In this document: positions 9,690 through 19,045 of the stretch, in pieces
How positions within the stretch are numbered: the stretch's first letter is position 1
Layout of the letters: each line of letters begins with the position of its first letter
NCBI GenBank assembly: GCA_003131315.1
Contig: PKUV01000180.1
Location: 1-64,000 of the forward strand
Length of the DNA stretch: 64,000 nucleotides
Direction: 5' to 3'
Source of the DNA: Acidobacteriaceae bacterium
Lineage (GTDB): Bacteria > Acidobacteriota > Terriglobia > Terriglobales > Acidobacteriaceae
The notes under the pieces: model-generated
Databases searched by the model: none
Seen by the model: only the letters and a program-made list of their open reading frames with translations
Told to the model about the DNA's origin: nothing
Translations under genes and position numbers: made by a program

Positions 9690-11675
9690 TTAGTCGCCAG
9701 GACCGCCGCCCGCCGGTCCCAACCATGGGTCCACCTGCCAGGTTCGATAGGGCAATTCCGGCCTATCCACAAGCGCTGGGGCTGCTTGCGGCGCATCGGA
9801 CACGCTCGGGCTTAATGGCCCATTCTCCGCGCTCCCGGCCCGATCGCAACCCGCGTAGGTAAATTGCGGTACGATTTGTTTGAGTTGGGCCAGGATGGAG
9901 GCGCGCTTCCCGATCGACATGGCGACATAGAGTTCGTCAAGGCCACGCTTCAACGCCGGCCATGCGAGCCTTACACTTTCCGTACAGGCTATCTTTTCGC
10001 AGGCACTCGGAAAAACCCGCTCGTCGGGATAGAAGAGCTCCTCGAAGAGCTTTTCGCCCGGACGGAGGCCAATGAACTTGAATTCCTGGCGGGATTTGCC
10101 GGAGAGGCGAACCAGGGTTTTCGCCAGCTCCGCGACCCGAACCGGTTCCCCCATGTCGAGCACGAGGATGTCGCCGTGCCTGCCGATTGCGAAGGCCTGC
10201 AACACCAGGCTGACCGCCTCCGAAACGGTCATGAAAAAGCGAGTCATTTCGGGGTGAGTGATGGTGATGGGCTGATTTTGGCGTATCTGTTCCTGGAAGA
10301 GCGGAATCACGCTGCCGTTCGAGCCGAGGACATTGCCGAACCGGACCGACACGCAGCGCAGCCGCTCCCCGGGCCATGCTGCGAGAATCAATTCTCCCAC
10401 CCGCTTGGTGCAGCCCATGACGTTGCTTGGGTTCACCGCCTTGTCGGACGAAATCATCACGAAGGTCGCGCAATTCGAACTCTGCGCCACGTTCAGCAAC
10501 GCCAGCAAGCCGAAAACATTGTTGCCGACCGCCTCTTCCACATTGGCTTCCATTACGGGCACGTGCTTGTACGCGGCGGCATGGAAGACGATCTCGACAC
10601 CGTAGGTCAGGAATATTTTGCGCATGCGCTCCGGGTTGCAGAAGTCGGCGACACAAAATACCTTTCGCTCGTCGCCGTCGTTCTGGGCAAGCTGGTGCTG
10701 CAAGTGAAAGATCCCGGTTTCATTCTGGTCGAGGCACAACAGAAGTTTCGGTTTGTACGTCCTGATTTGCCGGCATAGTTCGGAGCCGATGGATCCCGCG
10801 GCACCGGTCACCATGACCACGCGGTCCCGAATATGCTCGCGCACCGATTCCAGATCGAGGTCGACAGGGATACGCCCCAGCAGATCCGTAAGTGAAACTT
10901 CTCGGACCTGCTGCAGAGTGACTCGGCCCGCGATCAATTCCGCCATTTCGGGGACGGTTCGGAAGGCAGCGCCCGCCTCTTTACAGGTTTTCACCAGGCG
11001 GCGCATTTGGGTCTGGGTAGCCGATGGAATCGCAATCAGGACTTCGTCGATTCGTTGCTGGCCGACTATGTTTGCTAGAGCCTCGACGGGGCCAAGCACG
11101 GGCACGCCCAGAACCCGCAGCCCCTTCTTGAGTGGATCGTCATCGACACAACCGATCACCCGATAGCCGGTCTCCACTTCCTGAGTTTCGCGAATGATCG
11201 TCTGGGCGGCATGTCCCGCACCCACCAGGAGCAAGCGTTTCGAGGTGGAGTCTGCCCGCACGGTTTCCGCAAGCATGCGGGAGAGTACGCGTACGCCGGT
11301 CAAGAGCGTAAAGGCGATCAACGCCTCCAAAACATAAATCGACAGCGGAAAGGTTTTCAGTCCCATCCCATAACGCACGATGACCACGAACGCGAACGAA
11401 CCGGTGAGGATGGCTTTCAAAACGTCCACCGCATCGCTGATCCCGGTATAGCGCCACCAGCCATGCGTAAGGTTGAAAAATGGCATGACCATGAGGCGAA
11501 CCACAATGAGTATGGGAGCCGCGGCCCACAGCAGGCTCGGGTCCGGCACCTGGAACTCGAATCGCAGGAGCCAGGCGCATACCAGAGAGCAAAGGATAAG
11601 ACCCATTTGCAATACCAGCACCAACAGCGACCGGCAACGTAACAGCGCCGGAGACTTCTTACTGATTTTTCTCAT
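9690..11675 (-). CDS. Membrane nucleotide-sugar dehydratase/epimerase (CapD/WbpM/FlaA1 family)
   Basis: The 661-aa protein has four N-terminal membrane helices (first about 120 residues), a CoA-binding-like Rossmann domain (LLLVGAGHAAQTI, about residue 147) and a second SDR domain with VTGAAGSIGSELCRQI near residue 293. Enzymes of this build are UDP-GlcNAc 4,6-dehydratases that make deoxy-amino sugars for surface polysaccharides. The catalytic region shows SSDKAVNP, typical of the long WbpM-type members. It is the last gene of the exopolysaccharide operon. Its C-terminus carries about 50 low-similarity Pro/Ala-rich residues. Confidence 0.92.
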   Translation of the reverse strand: MRKISKKSPALLRCRSLLVLVLQMGLILCSLVCAWLLRFEFQVPDPSLLWAAAPILIVVRLMVMPFFNLTHGWWRYTGISDAVDVLKAILTGSFAFVVIVRYGMGLKTFPLSIYVLEALIAFTLLTGVRVLSRMLAETVRADSTSKRLLLVGAGHAAQTIIRETQEVETGYRVIGCVDDDPLKKGLRVLGVPVLGPVEALANIVGQQRIDEVLIAIPSATQTQMRRLVKTCKEAGAAFRTVPEMAELIAGRVTLQQVREVSLTDLLGRIPVDLDLESVREHIRDRVVMVTGAAGSIGSELCRQIRTYKPKLLLCLDQNETGIFHLQHQLAQNDGDERKVFCVADFCNPERMRKIFLTYGVEIVFHAAAYKHVPVMEANVEEAVGNNVFGLLALLNVAQSSNCATFVMISSDKAVNPSNVMGCTKRVGELILAAWPGERLRCVSVRFGNVLGSNGSVIPLFQEQIRQNQPITITHPEMTRFFMTVSEAVSLVLQAFAIGRHGDILVLDMGEPVRVAELAKTLVRLSGKSRQEFKFIGLRPGEKLFEELFYPDERVFPSACEKIACTESVRLAWPALKRGLDELYVAMSIGKRASILAQLKQIVPQFTYAGCDRAGSAENGPLSPSVSDAPQAAPALVDRPELPYRTWQVDPWLGPAGGGPGD

Positions 11676-11865
11676 AGCACGACTAGGTCACTTCCTTAGT
11701 TGTGGACTGTTACTGTGTTGATCGTCATTGGTTGGCAATTCCTTGAGGGGGACGGCACGATTTCATGGGCGGGGTAAAGCGCGCGGCGATTTCTGGCTGG
11801 GCGGCCCGGATTTCAAGTCAGCGTAGCCTCACCCCCGGAAATCAAATGGGAGACGAATGGAGGGC

Positions 11866-12492
11866 CTAATGTCGCACGCCTTCCGCATTGATCACTCTCC
11901 ACAGGGTGAGCGTCATGATCTTCAAGTCCAGGGGAAGCGACTGCGCTTCCATGTATTCGGCGTCGTAATGAACCTTGAGTGGAATCTCCAACTCATCGCG
12001 GCCATTGACTTGCGCCCAGCCGGTAATGCCGGGAACCAATCGATGGACGCCGTGACGGGTGCGCAGCGCGACCAGATCGTCCTGATTGAAGAGCGCTGGA
12101 CGAGGACCCACCAGGCTCAGATCGCCCCTCCAAACGCTGACCAGTTGCGGCAATTCGTCAAGGCTGGTCTTACGCAACAGGGCTCCGATCGGGGTTAGAT
12201 AGCGCTGCGGCTGCTGCAACAAATGCGTTGCTACCTGCGGCGTGTCGACGCGCATCGTCCTGAACTTGGGCATGCCAAAAAGACGATTGTCTTTTCCCAC
12301 GCGCCGCGACCAATGCAGGGCGGGGCCGCGAGACGTCAAGCGCACGGCGGCCCAGCAAAGCACAAACAGAGGACTGGACAGGACGAGGAGCGTTCCCCCG
12401 AGAACCAGATCCATGCCCCGCTTCCATGCCGGTAGCCGGTACGTCGAGAGACTGAGAGTGGTTGTGGCCATAGGAAAAAAGAGCCCCTCCAT
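11866..12492 (-). CDS. Polyprenyl-phosphate sugar-1-phosphate transferase
   Basis: A 208-aa bacterial sugar transferase that starts repeat-unit synthesis by moving a sugar-phosphate to undecaprenyl phosphate. It has one membrane-associated hairpin ([17 protein letters not shown]) and the family blocks [16 protein letters not shown] and SLVGPRPAL. It is the short catalytic-core form, like PglC or the C-terminal domain of WcaJ. An internal ATG at 12471 is an alternative start, with GGAGG 12 nt upstream. A 190-bp gap separates it from the dehydratase gene. Confidence 0.93.
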   Translation of the reverse strand: MEGLFFPMATTTLSLSTYRLPAWKRGMDLVLGGTLLVLSSPLFVLCWAAVRLTSRGPALHWSRRVGKDNRLFGMPKFRTMRVDTPQVATHLLQQPQRYLTPIGALLRKTSLDELPQLVSVWRGDLSLVGPRPALFNQDDLVALRTRHGVHRLVPGITGWAQVNGRDELEIPLKVHYDAEYMEAQSLPLDLKIMTLTLWRVINAEGVRH

Positions 12493-12544
12493 CCGCCGGA
12501 AGGCTGTTTTGTTTTTCGAAGAAGTTGTGTTTGAGAATTGGAGG

Positions 12545-13471
12545 CTACGAAGCCGAAGCCCGCGCCCGCGGAGGCGCGCCCGGTCCCTTGATGACGCGCT
12601 TATCGGAACTCAGGCGGTATTCTGCGCGTTTGAAGCGATCGCGCGCCTTTACCGCGAGGCGAACCAGCAGCTTGCTGGCGCGGCTCTTGCCAAAGTAGTC
12701 GTAGGCCTCGTTGAATTCGATCAGCGCGTGGTGCAGTTCGCGAAGCGAGCTTTGCGGGGTCTGATTGACGCTTTGACTGCCGAAGTGGACGACCGCCGCG
12801 CACGGCGTGTAGTACACCGCATAGCCTTTTTGTTTCAGCATGAAGTTGTAGGCAAGATCCGAGACAAAGAGCTGGAAGCGTTCATCGAGCATGCCCGCAT
12901 TCTCCCAGGTAGAGCGCCGGACCACGTAGGCGGTCGTGCCGATGCTATCGACCGGCTGCGCTTTCGAGTAGTCGAAGCCGGTGGCATAGTAACGGTCCGT
13001 CAGCCGGCTCCGGGGAAACAGTTTGTGCCAGTTGAGAGCTTGCAGCACCATGGTGGCGGGTCCGGAAAAATGGCGGATGCAGTGCTGCACCGAGCCGTCG
13101 GGGTTCAGCAGCTTCGGACCGCAGGCGGCGACCTGGGGATTCTCGTCCATGTATTGAACGAGAGCCGCGAAAGCGTTGCCGACGAGCAGGGTGTCGCTGT
13201 TCAAGTGGCAGGCATAGCGCGCCCGCGACCTGCGCATCCCGAGATTGGTGTTCTTGACATAGCCCTGGTTGACATGGTTGCGGACAAGGATGACTTGGGG
13301 AAACTCCTCGGCCACCATGTCCGCGCTGCCGTCCTCGGAATTGTCGTCGATGCAGATAACTTCAAAGGCGATGCCGCGCGTGTGTTCGTAAATCGAGGAA
13401 ATACAGTCGCCGAGCAAGCGCCGGGTGTTGTAGCTCGGGATGATCACAGTTAGATCCAACATAGGCTCCAT
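12545..13471 (-). CDS. Glycosyltransferase family 2
   Basis: A 308-aa GT-A fold enzyme with the N-terminal TVIIPSYNTRRLL and the EVICIDDNSEDGS nucleotide-binding region. The HLNSDTL segment near residue 90 holds a DxD-like site with Ser in the middle. Such enzymes add sugars, often rhamnose, to the lipid-linked repeat unit at the inner face of the membrane. The ATG at 13471 has AGGAG 6 nt upstream; a second ATG at 13462 is possible. It is part of the exopolysaccharide operon. Confidence 0.92.
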   Translation of the reverse strand: MEPMLDLTVIIPSYNTRRLLGDCISSIYEHTRGIAFEVICIDDNSEDGSADMVAEEFPQVILVRNHVNQGYVKNTNLGMRRSRARYACHLNSDTLLVGNAFAALVQYMDENPQVAACGPKLLNPDGSVQHCIRHFSGPATMVLQALNWHKLFPRSRLTDRYYATGFDYSKAQPVDSIGTTAYVVRRSTWENAGMLDERFQLFVSDLAYNFMLKQKGYAVYYTPCAAVVHFGSQSVNQTPQSSLRELHHALIEFNEAYDYFGKSRASKLLVRLAVKARDRFKRAEYRLSSDKRVIKGPGAPPRARASAS

Positions 13472-13487
13472 CTATTTCTCCTGTTCC

Positions 13488-14111
13488 TTATTGCAATGTC
13501 GCGATTTCGACGTCGGCATTTTGAGGCCGTTCTCTTGGCAGTTTGCGGGCGGGAATGCCAACCACGGTGCTGCCGGCTTCGACCGAATCCACCACCACCG
13601 AGTTCGCTCCTACGGTCACGTTGTCGCCGATGTGGATCCCGCCTAGAACCTTCGAGCCGGCGCCGAGCACCACGTTGTTTCCGACCTCGGGACGAAGCCG
13701 GAAATCGAAACCCAAATCCATTCTCTTGGCGCCGAGCGTAACGCCCTGGAGGATAGTTGCGTTGCTGCCGATCCGCCATGCTCCAATCACGGTTCCCGAC
13801 GGGTGCGGGAAGAAGATCCCCGGCCCAATCTCGCAGCGCGGCGTAACCTCCAGGCCGAAGAGCACAATATTGAGATAGGTCAGCAGTTCGGGCAGAACCG
13901 GAATCTTCCGGAGCCTGGCCGCCCGGCTTGCGCGGCAGAGCACAATGGGCAGAAACCGGGGGTGCAGCAGGCGGCGGAGCAACCCGCGAAAGCCGGGCCG
14001 CGCAACCGGCTTGCCATCGAGCTCAGCCTGACGTGCCAGATCGCTATACAGAAGCTGCTTTAGTCCGATGAATCCGGGACCGCCAGTAATCGGTACTTTG
14101 TTGTTTTCCAT
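13488..14111 (-). CDS. Hexapeptide-repeat acyltransferase, serine acetyltransferase-like
   Basis: A 207-aa protein with a left-handed beta-helix built of hexapeptide repeats (SNATILQGVTLGAKRM, GNNVVLGAGSKVLGG, GDNVTVGANSVVV). This is the arrangement of CysE-like acetyltransferases common in exopolysaccharide loci, where they probably acetylate sugars. I start it at the ATG at 14111; the ORF track's 78 extra residues overlap the neighbouring gene and are low-complexity. A 15-bp direct repeat sits just upstream of the start. Acetylation of the polymer is inferred from context. Confidence 0.85.
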   Translation of the reverse strand: MENNKVPITGGPGFIGLKQLLYSDLARQAELDGKPVARPGFRGLLRRLLHPRFLPIVLCRASRAARLRKIPVLPELLTYLNIVLFGLEVTPRCEIGPGIFFPHPSGTVIGAWRIGSNATILQGVTLGAKRMDLGFDFRLRPEVGNNVVLGAGSKVLGGIHIGDNVTVGANSVVVDSVEAGSTVVGIPARKLPRERPQNADVEIATLQ

Positions 14112-14141
14112 GATTGTTTGCCCCGCGATTGTTTGCCCTGC
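14112..14141 (-). repeat. 15-bp direct repeat at an operon junction
   Basis: GATTGTTTGCCCCGC is followed at once by GATTGTTTGCCCTGC, directly upstream of the acyltransferase start codon. It is one of several short tandem duplications at gene junctions in this window. Confidence 0.8.
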
Positions 14142-14166
14142 CGGGAATTGCGCCTGTGGTGGAAAC

Positions 14167-15273
14167 CTACTGGCACTCGCGGTACAGCGCCAGCGTCTCG
14201 TCTCCGCACTTCTGCCAGCTGTATTGCGCCGCGACTTGGGTACCGCGTTCCTGCGCTCGCCGGCGTGCTGGTTCATCATTCGTCGCTTCGAGCAACATCG
14301 CCTCCAGCGAGCCTGGATCTTGGGGATTGAAATAGAACGGCGCATCCCGGCAGATCTCGGGGAGGCAAGAGGTGTTACTGACCAGCGCTGGGCACCCCGC
14401 CGCCATGGCTTCGAGCGGAGGAAACCCGAAACCTTCCCACCAAGATGGGTAAACGAGCAGCCGGGCTGCGGCGTAGGCTTCGGCCAGGAGTGTATCCGCG
14501 AGCTGCGGGAACACGACCAGGCTGGGGGCGACCTCCAGTTCCTCCGCCAGCGCCCGTTCCCCCGATGTCAGCGGACCACCGCCCACTACGAGCAACAGCA
14601 TGGATTTGTGCAATCCCGTTGCACGAAACGCTCGCAGCAGATTATTGAAGTTCTTGTAAGCTGCGCGGGAACCCACAAAAAGCAGGTACTCCGCCGGTAC
14701 ATGCGCACGCAACGCGGCCGCCGCCGTGGCCGAGCCCGGCAAGCGATGGAGACCGTGGTGAATCACCCGCGTTTTCGCCCGGTCCACGTCATAGAATTGC
14801 AGCAGATCTCGCCGGCTCGACTCCGACACACAGATAATCGCGTCCGCCTCGGCATACAGGCGGCGCTTGGCGCGGATGTTTTGTTTCGCGTTCGAAAACA
14901 GGTTGGGGAAGCGCTCGTGTGTGCAGTCGTGATGGGTGGCCACGACCCGCCGCGCCCTTACCAGCGGCATCTGGCGGTACAGGGTGGGGTGATATACGTC
15001 CAGCCTGCCGGCAAACGGCGCCCAAGCGTTGCCCAGTGCTTCGTTCGCGATATATCTCCACCTCCCGCGCTGGAGGAACCTTCCCCAACTCACAACATGC
15101 GTCTGCGCCCGGGACAACTGCCGGAAAGGGTAAACCGTGTCGTTGATTCCCAGCCACACTTCCGTGTGCACCTCGGAGGCGCCGGCTAACGACCGCATCA
15201 GTTCGTAGTAATAGCGCGAAGCTCCACCTGCGTTTTGCAAAGAGAAGACTTGATGGTCATACAGAATGCGCAT
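14167..15273 (-). CDS. Glycosyltransferase family 4 (GT-B, GT1-type)
   Basis: This 368-aa protein starts with MRILYDHQVFSLQNAGGASR, a donor-site glycine loop after an N-terminal beta strand. The C-terminal domain has EYLLFVGSRAAYKN and the PSWWEGFGFPPLEAMAAGCP block, with the E-x7-E motif typical of retaining GT4 mannosyl/glucosyltransferases. It sits in the exopolysaccharide operon and probably extends the repeat unit. Confidence 0.94.
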   Translation of the reverse strand: MRILYDHQVFSLQNAGGASRYYYELMRSLAGASEVHTEVWLGINDTVYPFRQLSRAQTHVVSWGRFLQRGRWRYIANEALGNAWAPFAGRLDVYHPTLYRQMPLVRARRVVATHHDCTHERFPNLFSNAKQNIRAKRRLYAEADAIICVSESSRRDLLQFYDVDRAKTRVIHHGLHRLPGSATAAAALRAHVPAEYLLFVGSRAAYKNFNNLLRAFRATGLHKSMLLLVVGGGPLTSGERALAEELEVAPSLVVFPQLADTLLAEAYAAARLLVYPSWWEGFGFPPLEAMAAGCPALVSNTSCLPEICRDAPFYFNPQDPGSLEAMLLEATNDEPARRRAQERGTQVAAQYSWQKCGDETLALYRECQ

Positions 15274-15334
15274 GGGTGAACTCCATCATTAGATGTAGAG
15301 ATTTGACGTTCCGGGCGCGGTCATCGGCAGCCGG

Positions 15335-16609
15335 TCACGGGCACACGACGGCGTCCATCTGGGGCTCGGTTCGCGAGGCTAGTTCTTTCGCCGTTCTTCC
15401 GACAAAGCACAGAGCGGTCAAAAATATTGCGTAAGAAAGGAGCGTATTAATCGCTGCTCCCCGAGCTCCGAGACTGGGAATGAAGGCGAGGTTCAAGACT
15501 ATGTTGCTGGCAGCGCCGATTCCAGTGCAAAGCAAGATCTTCTTCTCCATCCCCCAGGCGATAAAGGCGTTGCTCAAATAGGAGGTCATGAAATCGAGCG
15601 GTATGGACCAGGCCAGCAGGATCAGCAGTGGGCATGCCGCCACGAACTGATGTCCAAACACAATGGTCAGCACCATCCGGCGGGAAACCGAAATGACGGC
15701 CGCGATTAAAATCCCAGTCCCGAGCAGTGGCAGCAGGATGCGCGGCCTCAGCATGCGGGCGCGGTCTTCGATACCGTGGCGGGCAAACTGAGGATAGAGA
15801 ACCTGCGTCAGCAGGTAGTACGTGGCCAGCACTTGATTCAGGACGCGGTAGGCAGCGCCATAGAGACCAACCTGTTCCGGGTTCGACATGAGACCGAGCA
15901 TCAAAACATCGATGCTGTTGAACGCAAGGTTACAGAGCCAGGCCAGCCCCATAATGCTGGTGCGCCGCCAGGCCAGCGATTCGTGGATGGCACACAGTGT
16001 CCCGCCGTGTACTGATCGCGACGGTTGCCTTCTCCACCACGCCCAGAAGATCGCACCCTGCAGGAGAAACCCAAAAGCATTGCCGGCAACTGCGTACCAC
16101 AGGACGCGCTCCCCTTGCGGCCTGCCGATCGCAAGAAACGCCAGGATGCTGAGGGGAATGGTAGATTTCGCCAAGCCCACCAGATACAGTTTCTCCTGGC
16201 CCCATGCCGCCCAGTCCAGAGAAATGGCATACAGCGCGCCCACTGCCGAAAAGGCGAACAGAAAGATCTTCATCTCCACGGGCAGTTTCGCGCATGCGGA
16301 GTAAACCAGGATCAACGGCAGGACCACGCCTGCCATGAACAGGCGCCGCCGCTGCACGCGATCGACAATGTCGCGCGCGGCCTGAGGATACAAGGCCAAC
16401 AGCCGCGCTCCCACATGTCGCAAGCCGAAGTCGATCAGCGGCTGCAGGTACTGGGTCACACTCTGGGCCAGCGCATAAACGCCCAGGATCACTACCCCAT
16501 ACTGGTGGCCGAGCAATACCACGGTCGCGATGTTGCTCAGGCGGCCCACGAGTTCGCCCGACCCGAGGTGAAAGATGTTCTTGAACAGCCCGCGGAATGG
16601 AATCTTCAT
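15335..16609 (-). CDS. Polysaccharide flippase, Wzx/RfbX type
   Basis: A 424-aa integral membrane protein of about 12 helices in the MOP flippase superfamily. It should flip the lipid-linked repeat unit to the periplasm, before the polymerase and Wza exporter of the same operon act. I chose the ATG at 16609 (MKIPFRGLFKN); the ORF track's TTG start would add a Ser/Pro-rich segment (SSPQ repeated) that is only the translation of a 15-bp tandem repeat. Helix pattern and the FGLRHVGARLLA region fit the family. Confidence 0.9.
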   Translation of the reverse strand: MKIPFRGLFKNIFHLGSGELVGRLSNIATVVLLGHQYGVVILGVYALAQSVTQYLQPLIDFGLRHVGARLLALYPQAARDIVDRVQRRRLFMAGVVLPLILVYSACAKLPVEMKIFLFAFSAVGALYAISLDWAAWGQEKLYLVGLAKSTIPLSILAFLAIGRPQGERVLWYAVAGNAFGFLLQGAIFWAWWRRQPSRSVHGGTLCAIHESLAWRRTSIMGLAWLCNLAFNSIDVLMLGLMSNPEQVGLYGAAYRVLNQVLATYYLLTQVLYPQFARHGIEDRARMLRPRILLPLLGTGILIAAVISVSRRMVLTIVFGHQFVAACPLLILLAWSIPLDFMTSYLSNAFIAWGMEKKILLCTGIGAASNIVLNLAFIPSLGARGAAINTLLSYAIFLTALCFVGRTAKELASRTEPQMDAVVCP

Positions 16610-16615
16610 CGATGA

Positions 16616-16645
16616 TTGGGGCGATGACACTTGGGGCGATGACCA
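16616..16645 (-). repeat. 15-bp tandem repeat upstream of the flippase start
   Basis: TTGGGGCGATGACAC is followed by TTGGGGCGATGACCA on the plus strand, immediately before the flippase ATG. If translated it gives repeated SSPQ residues. It is a junction duplication like those at 8411, 9543 and 14112. Confidence 0.8.
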
Positions 16646-16657
16646 TTGCGAGCCCAA

Positions 16658-17524
16658 CTATTTGCCAGCGGGAATAGTGCCGCGACTTAGATCGCGCGGA
16701 CCAGAAATATAGCCAACCAGCTGGCCCGCTCCGCGCAGCACATAGACCCGCGCCCTGGCCAAGTCGCCCTGGCATAGGCTGATCGCGGCTCCGCCAAACG
16801 ATCGAAATAGATGACCGCCTATTTGGTGCAGCGGATAGTTATGAATGCGCAGAACACAACCCGCACCTAAGGCGTACGAGTAAGTGGTTTGTCTGAGCCG
16901 CTCGATCGAATCAAGGGGCGGGTGGTGCACCGTCAAAGAGGACTCGAACCACATTTGGAATCCATTTTCGAGTGCACGCAAGACGTAATCGGTCTCCTCG
17001 CCCGACTGATAGCGGGAGCGAGCGCCGACGCCGATGTCCTCATTGAAACCACCGACCGCGGTCGAGACGGACCGTTGCATGAACAGGGCTGTCGACACCG
17101 CGCATCTCCAGACATCGCTCTTTGTGCAGCGGCGCGAAGTCGTCGGCGATTTTATTCCGGAAGGCTTGTTCTCCGCAGTACGCACGGCCGTACTTAGCAA
17201 CCCGAACCCGGAGTGCGACTCGAACCATCCCGTGACGGATGCCAGCAGATGCCCGGGATACCAACAGTCATCGTCGGGAATGGCAATGATGTCACCCTGC
17301 GCGACGCGAAGACCGGCATTGCGAGCCCGGGAGAGCCCGCGTTCCGAATGCAGGTGTTGAATCACGAGGCGGTCATGACGGGTCAACAACGGGGCCAATC
17401 GATGGTCAGAGTTCTGGTCCACCACAATGACTTCAAAGTCGCGGTAGGTTTGATCTTCCAGACTACAAAGTAGCCGGTCAAGCTCGGCCACGCGGTTGAC
17501 GGTGGCGACGATGAGTGAAATCAT
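16658..17524 (-). CDS. Glycosyltransferase family 2
   Basis: The 288-aa protein starts MISLIVATVNRVAELDRLL and has EVIVVDQNSD, then the DxD-type metal site in IAIPDDDCWYPG near residue 90. The ATG at 17524 overlaps the stop of the upstream polymerase gene as ATGA, which indicates translational coupling and rules out the 65-residue longer ORF start. The C-terminal part (about 190-280) has amphipathic helices that may touch the membrane. Confidence 0.92.
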   Translation of the reverse strand: MISLIVATVNRVAELDRLLCSLEDQTYRDFEVIVVDQNSDHRLAPLLTRHDRLVIQHLHSERGLSRARNAGLRVAQGDIIAIPDDDCWYPGHLLASVTGWFESHSGFGLLSTAVRTAENKPSGIKSPTTSRRCTKSDVWRCAVSTALFMQRSVSTAVGGFNEDIGVGARSRYQSGEETDYVLRALENGFQMWFESSLTVHHPPLDSIERLRQTTYSYALGAGCVLRIHNYPLHQIGGHLFRSFGGAAISLCQGDLARARVYVLRGAGQLVGYISGPRDLSRGTIPAGK

Positions 17525-19020
17525 GCGTTCCCCCCTGATAGCTCGTGCATTCCCAGTTCCCGCATTTCCTGGTTGAGCGCGTAGTTGCTTCGCCATAGAA
17601 CGCCTCCGATGCGGGCGATGGTTTGATAGAGGCACCATCCCATCAGCAGCAGGAGAACAGAGATTCCAACTCGTACCGATGCCGATACCCAGTCCAAAAG
17701 CCCGCCTCGAGCCATCCAAAGCACGTCAGGCAGGATCATGGCAACCAGGAAGAGTCCGAGAGGATTCCTGGCATACACATGCATTCCGTGGAGGAGAGCG
17801 CCCAGCAATCCGGAGATGAGTGCGACTCCCCAGAGGCCGCCCACCACATAAGCTTCCGCCAGATACGCCGAGCCGCTGCCGAACCCCAATTGATAGGCCG
17901 TCGGATTCAGGAACATCGCAACATCGTCCGAAAAACGCTTCCCGGCAACGTAGTTGGTTTGATCGCTCGCGACGAACGCCGACTGCAACTCGCCAGCAAG
18001 ATAGGAAACGATATGCGGAGCGAAACGTCGCCGATACGCAACCGCGGCCTCGGTGACATTAAGCGACGCGCCCTGTTCGGCAATGAACTGGGAAGGACCG
18101 GCGAGCGCGCGCGATTCGCCATTCCCGAGGCGAAACGAGCCAATCAAGGCGCCCACCAGGACGAGCCCGGCTCCGAGAAGCCCCAACGCATACAGGCGGG
18201 CGCGCTTACCGGACTTTACCTTGGCGAGATACCAAAGCGAAAGAATCAGACTGAAAATGGCGCCTCGGGAGCCGGTCAGAAGAACCGGCGCCGCAATCAG
18301 GAAGTACACGGCAGTCGCAGTGCGGAGGAACTTCTTCCGATCCTCCAGGACGAAGATGCCGACAAATGCGGGAAGGCTGATCAGCGAAATGGCGCGTACC
18401 ACCAGGGGGATGCTCGAAGCCATACCTCCATGGTCGAGAAAGAGAACCAGATATCCGCCATGGTCCTTGGCGTATTCGTAGTAGCGGTAATTCTTGAACA
18501 GTTGTACGGGCACGCTCAACCAGAGCAGAAGGTAGAGGTAGGGCAGGAAGCGGCCGAAAGATCCGCTACGGGGCGGAGAAAAAAAGCGGTAGTTCCATCG
18601 GCAAGGCGCATAAACGCAGATCGCGGAGAGTGCAATGGAGAGCAGCACCGAGCCTGCCACATTCCGGGACACGCCAAATTGATACGACGTCATCAATGTG
18701 ACCCGGAATATGTCCGTCACTCCTCCGGCACAGTACGCAATCAGCCGCCCGGCCTGGAACAGGGTCAACATGCACAGAAAAAAGAAACAAGGATGCCGTC
18801 CGCCGTCGAACCGCTTCCAGGCGAGGCCGATCAGCGAAACCAGCATCAGCAGCGTGAGAACCGCGGCTTGGTCGATGGTGAGCCAACCCATGACGAAGCA
18901 GAGTGTGGCGGCGGCGATCGATGCCAGATATCCGAGCAATTCAAGTGCGGCTCCGGACTTGGGAGTTGCGGAGGCGCAGGCTGGGTGTGTTGTCAGGGAA
19001 GAGTTCATCGCATCGGCCAT
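17521..19020 (-). CDS. O-antigen/exopolysaccharide polymerase, Wzy-like
   Basis: A polytopic protein of about 499 aa with 11-12 membrane segments and a periplasmic loop region after LLTGSRGAIFSLIL, a motif seen in oligosaccharide-repeat-unit polymerases. Its place between Wzz-like and glycosyltransferase genes supports polymerisation of flipped repeat units in the periplasm. The start is uncertain: TTG at 19032, ATG at 19020 or ATG at 19008, none with a clear ribosome-binding site. Wzy proteins diverge strongly, so the call rests on topology and context. Confidence 0.8.
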   Translation of the reverse strand: MADAMNSSLTTHPACASATPKSGAALELLGYLASIAAATLCFVMGWLTIDQAAVLTLLMLVSLIGLAWKRFDGGRHPCFFFLCMLTLFQAGRLIAYCAGGVTDIFRVTLMTSYQFGVSRNVAGSVLLSIALSAICVYAPCRWNYRFFSPPRSGSFGRFLPYLYLLLWLSVPVQLFKNYRYYEYAKDHGGYLVLFLDHGGMASSIPLVVRAISLISLPAFVGIFVLEDRKKFLRTATAVYFLIAAPVLLTGSRGAIFSLILSLWYLAKVKSGKRARLYALGLLGAGLVLVGALIGSFRLGNGESRALAGPSQFIAEQGASLNVTEAAVAYRRRFAPHIVSYLAGELQSAFVASDQTNYVAGKRFSDDVAMFLNPTAYQLGFGSGSAYLAEAYVVGGLWGVALISGLLGALLHGMHVYARNPLGLFLVAMILPDVLWMARGGLLDWVSASVRVGISVLLLLMGWCLYQTIARIGGVLWRSNYALNQEMRELGMHELSGGNA

Positions 19021-19045
19021 GGCATTGGCCAAGAGTGTTGCCGAT

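Noticed and set aside
12242-13453. A 403-aa ORF on the plus strand
   Set aside because: It is antisense to the sugar transferase and GT2 genes, which have clear motifs.
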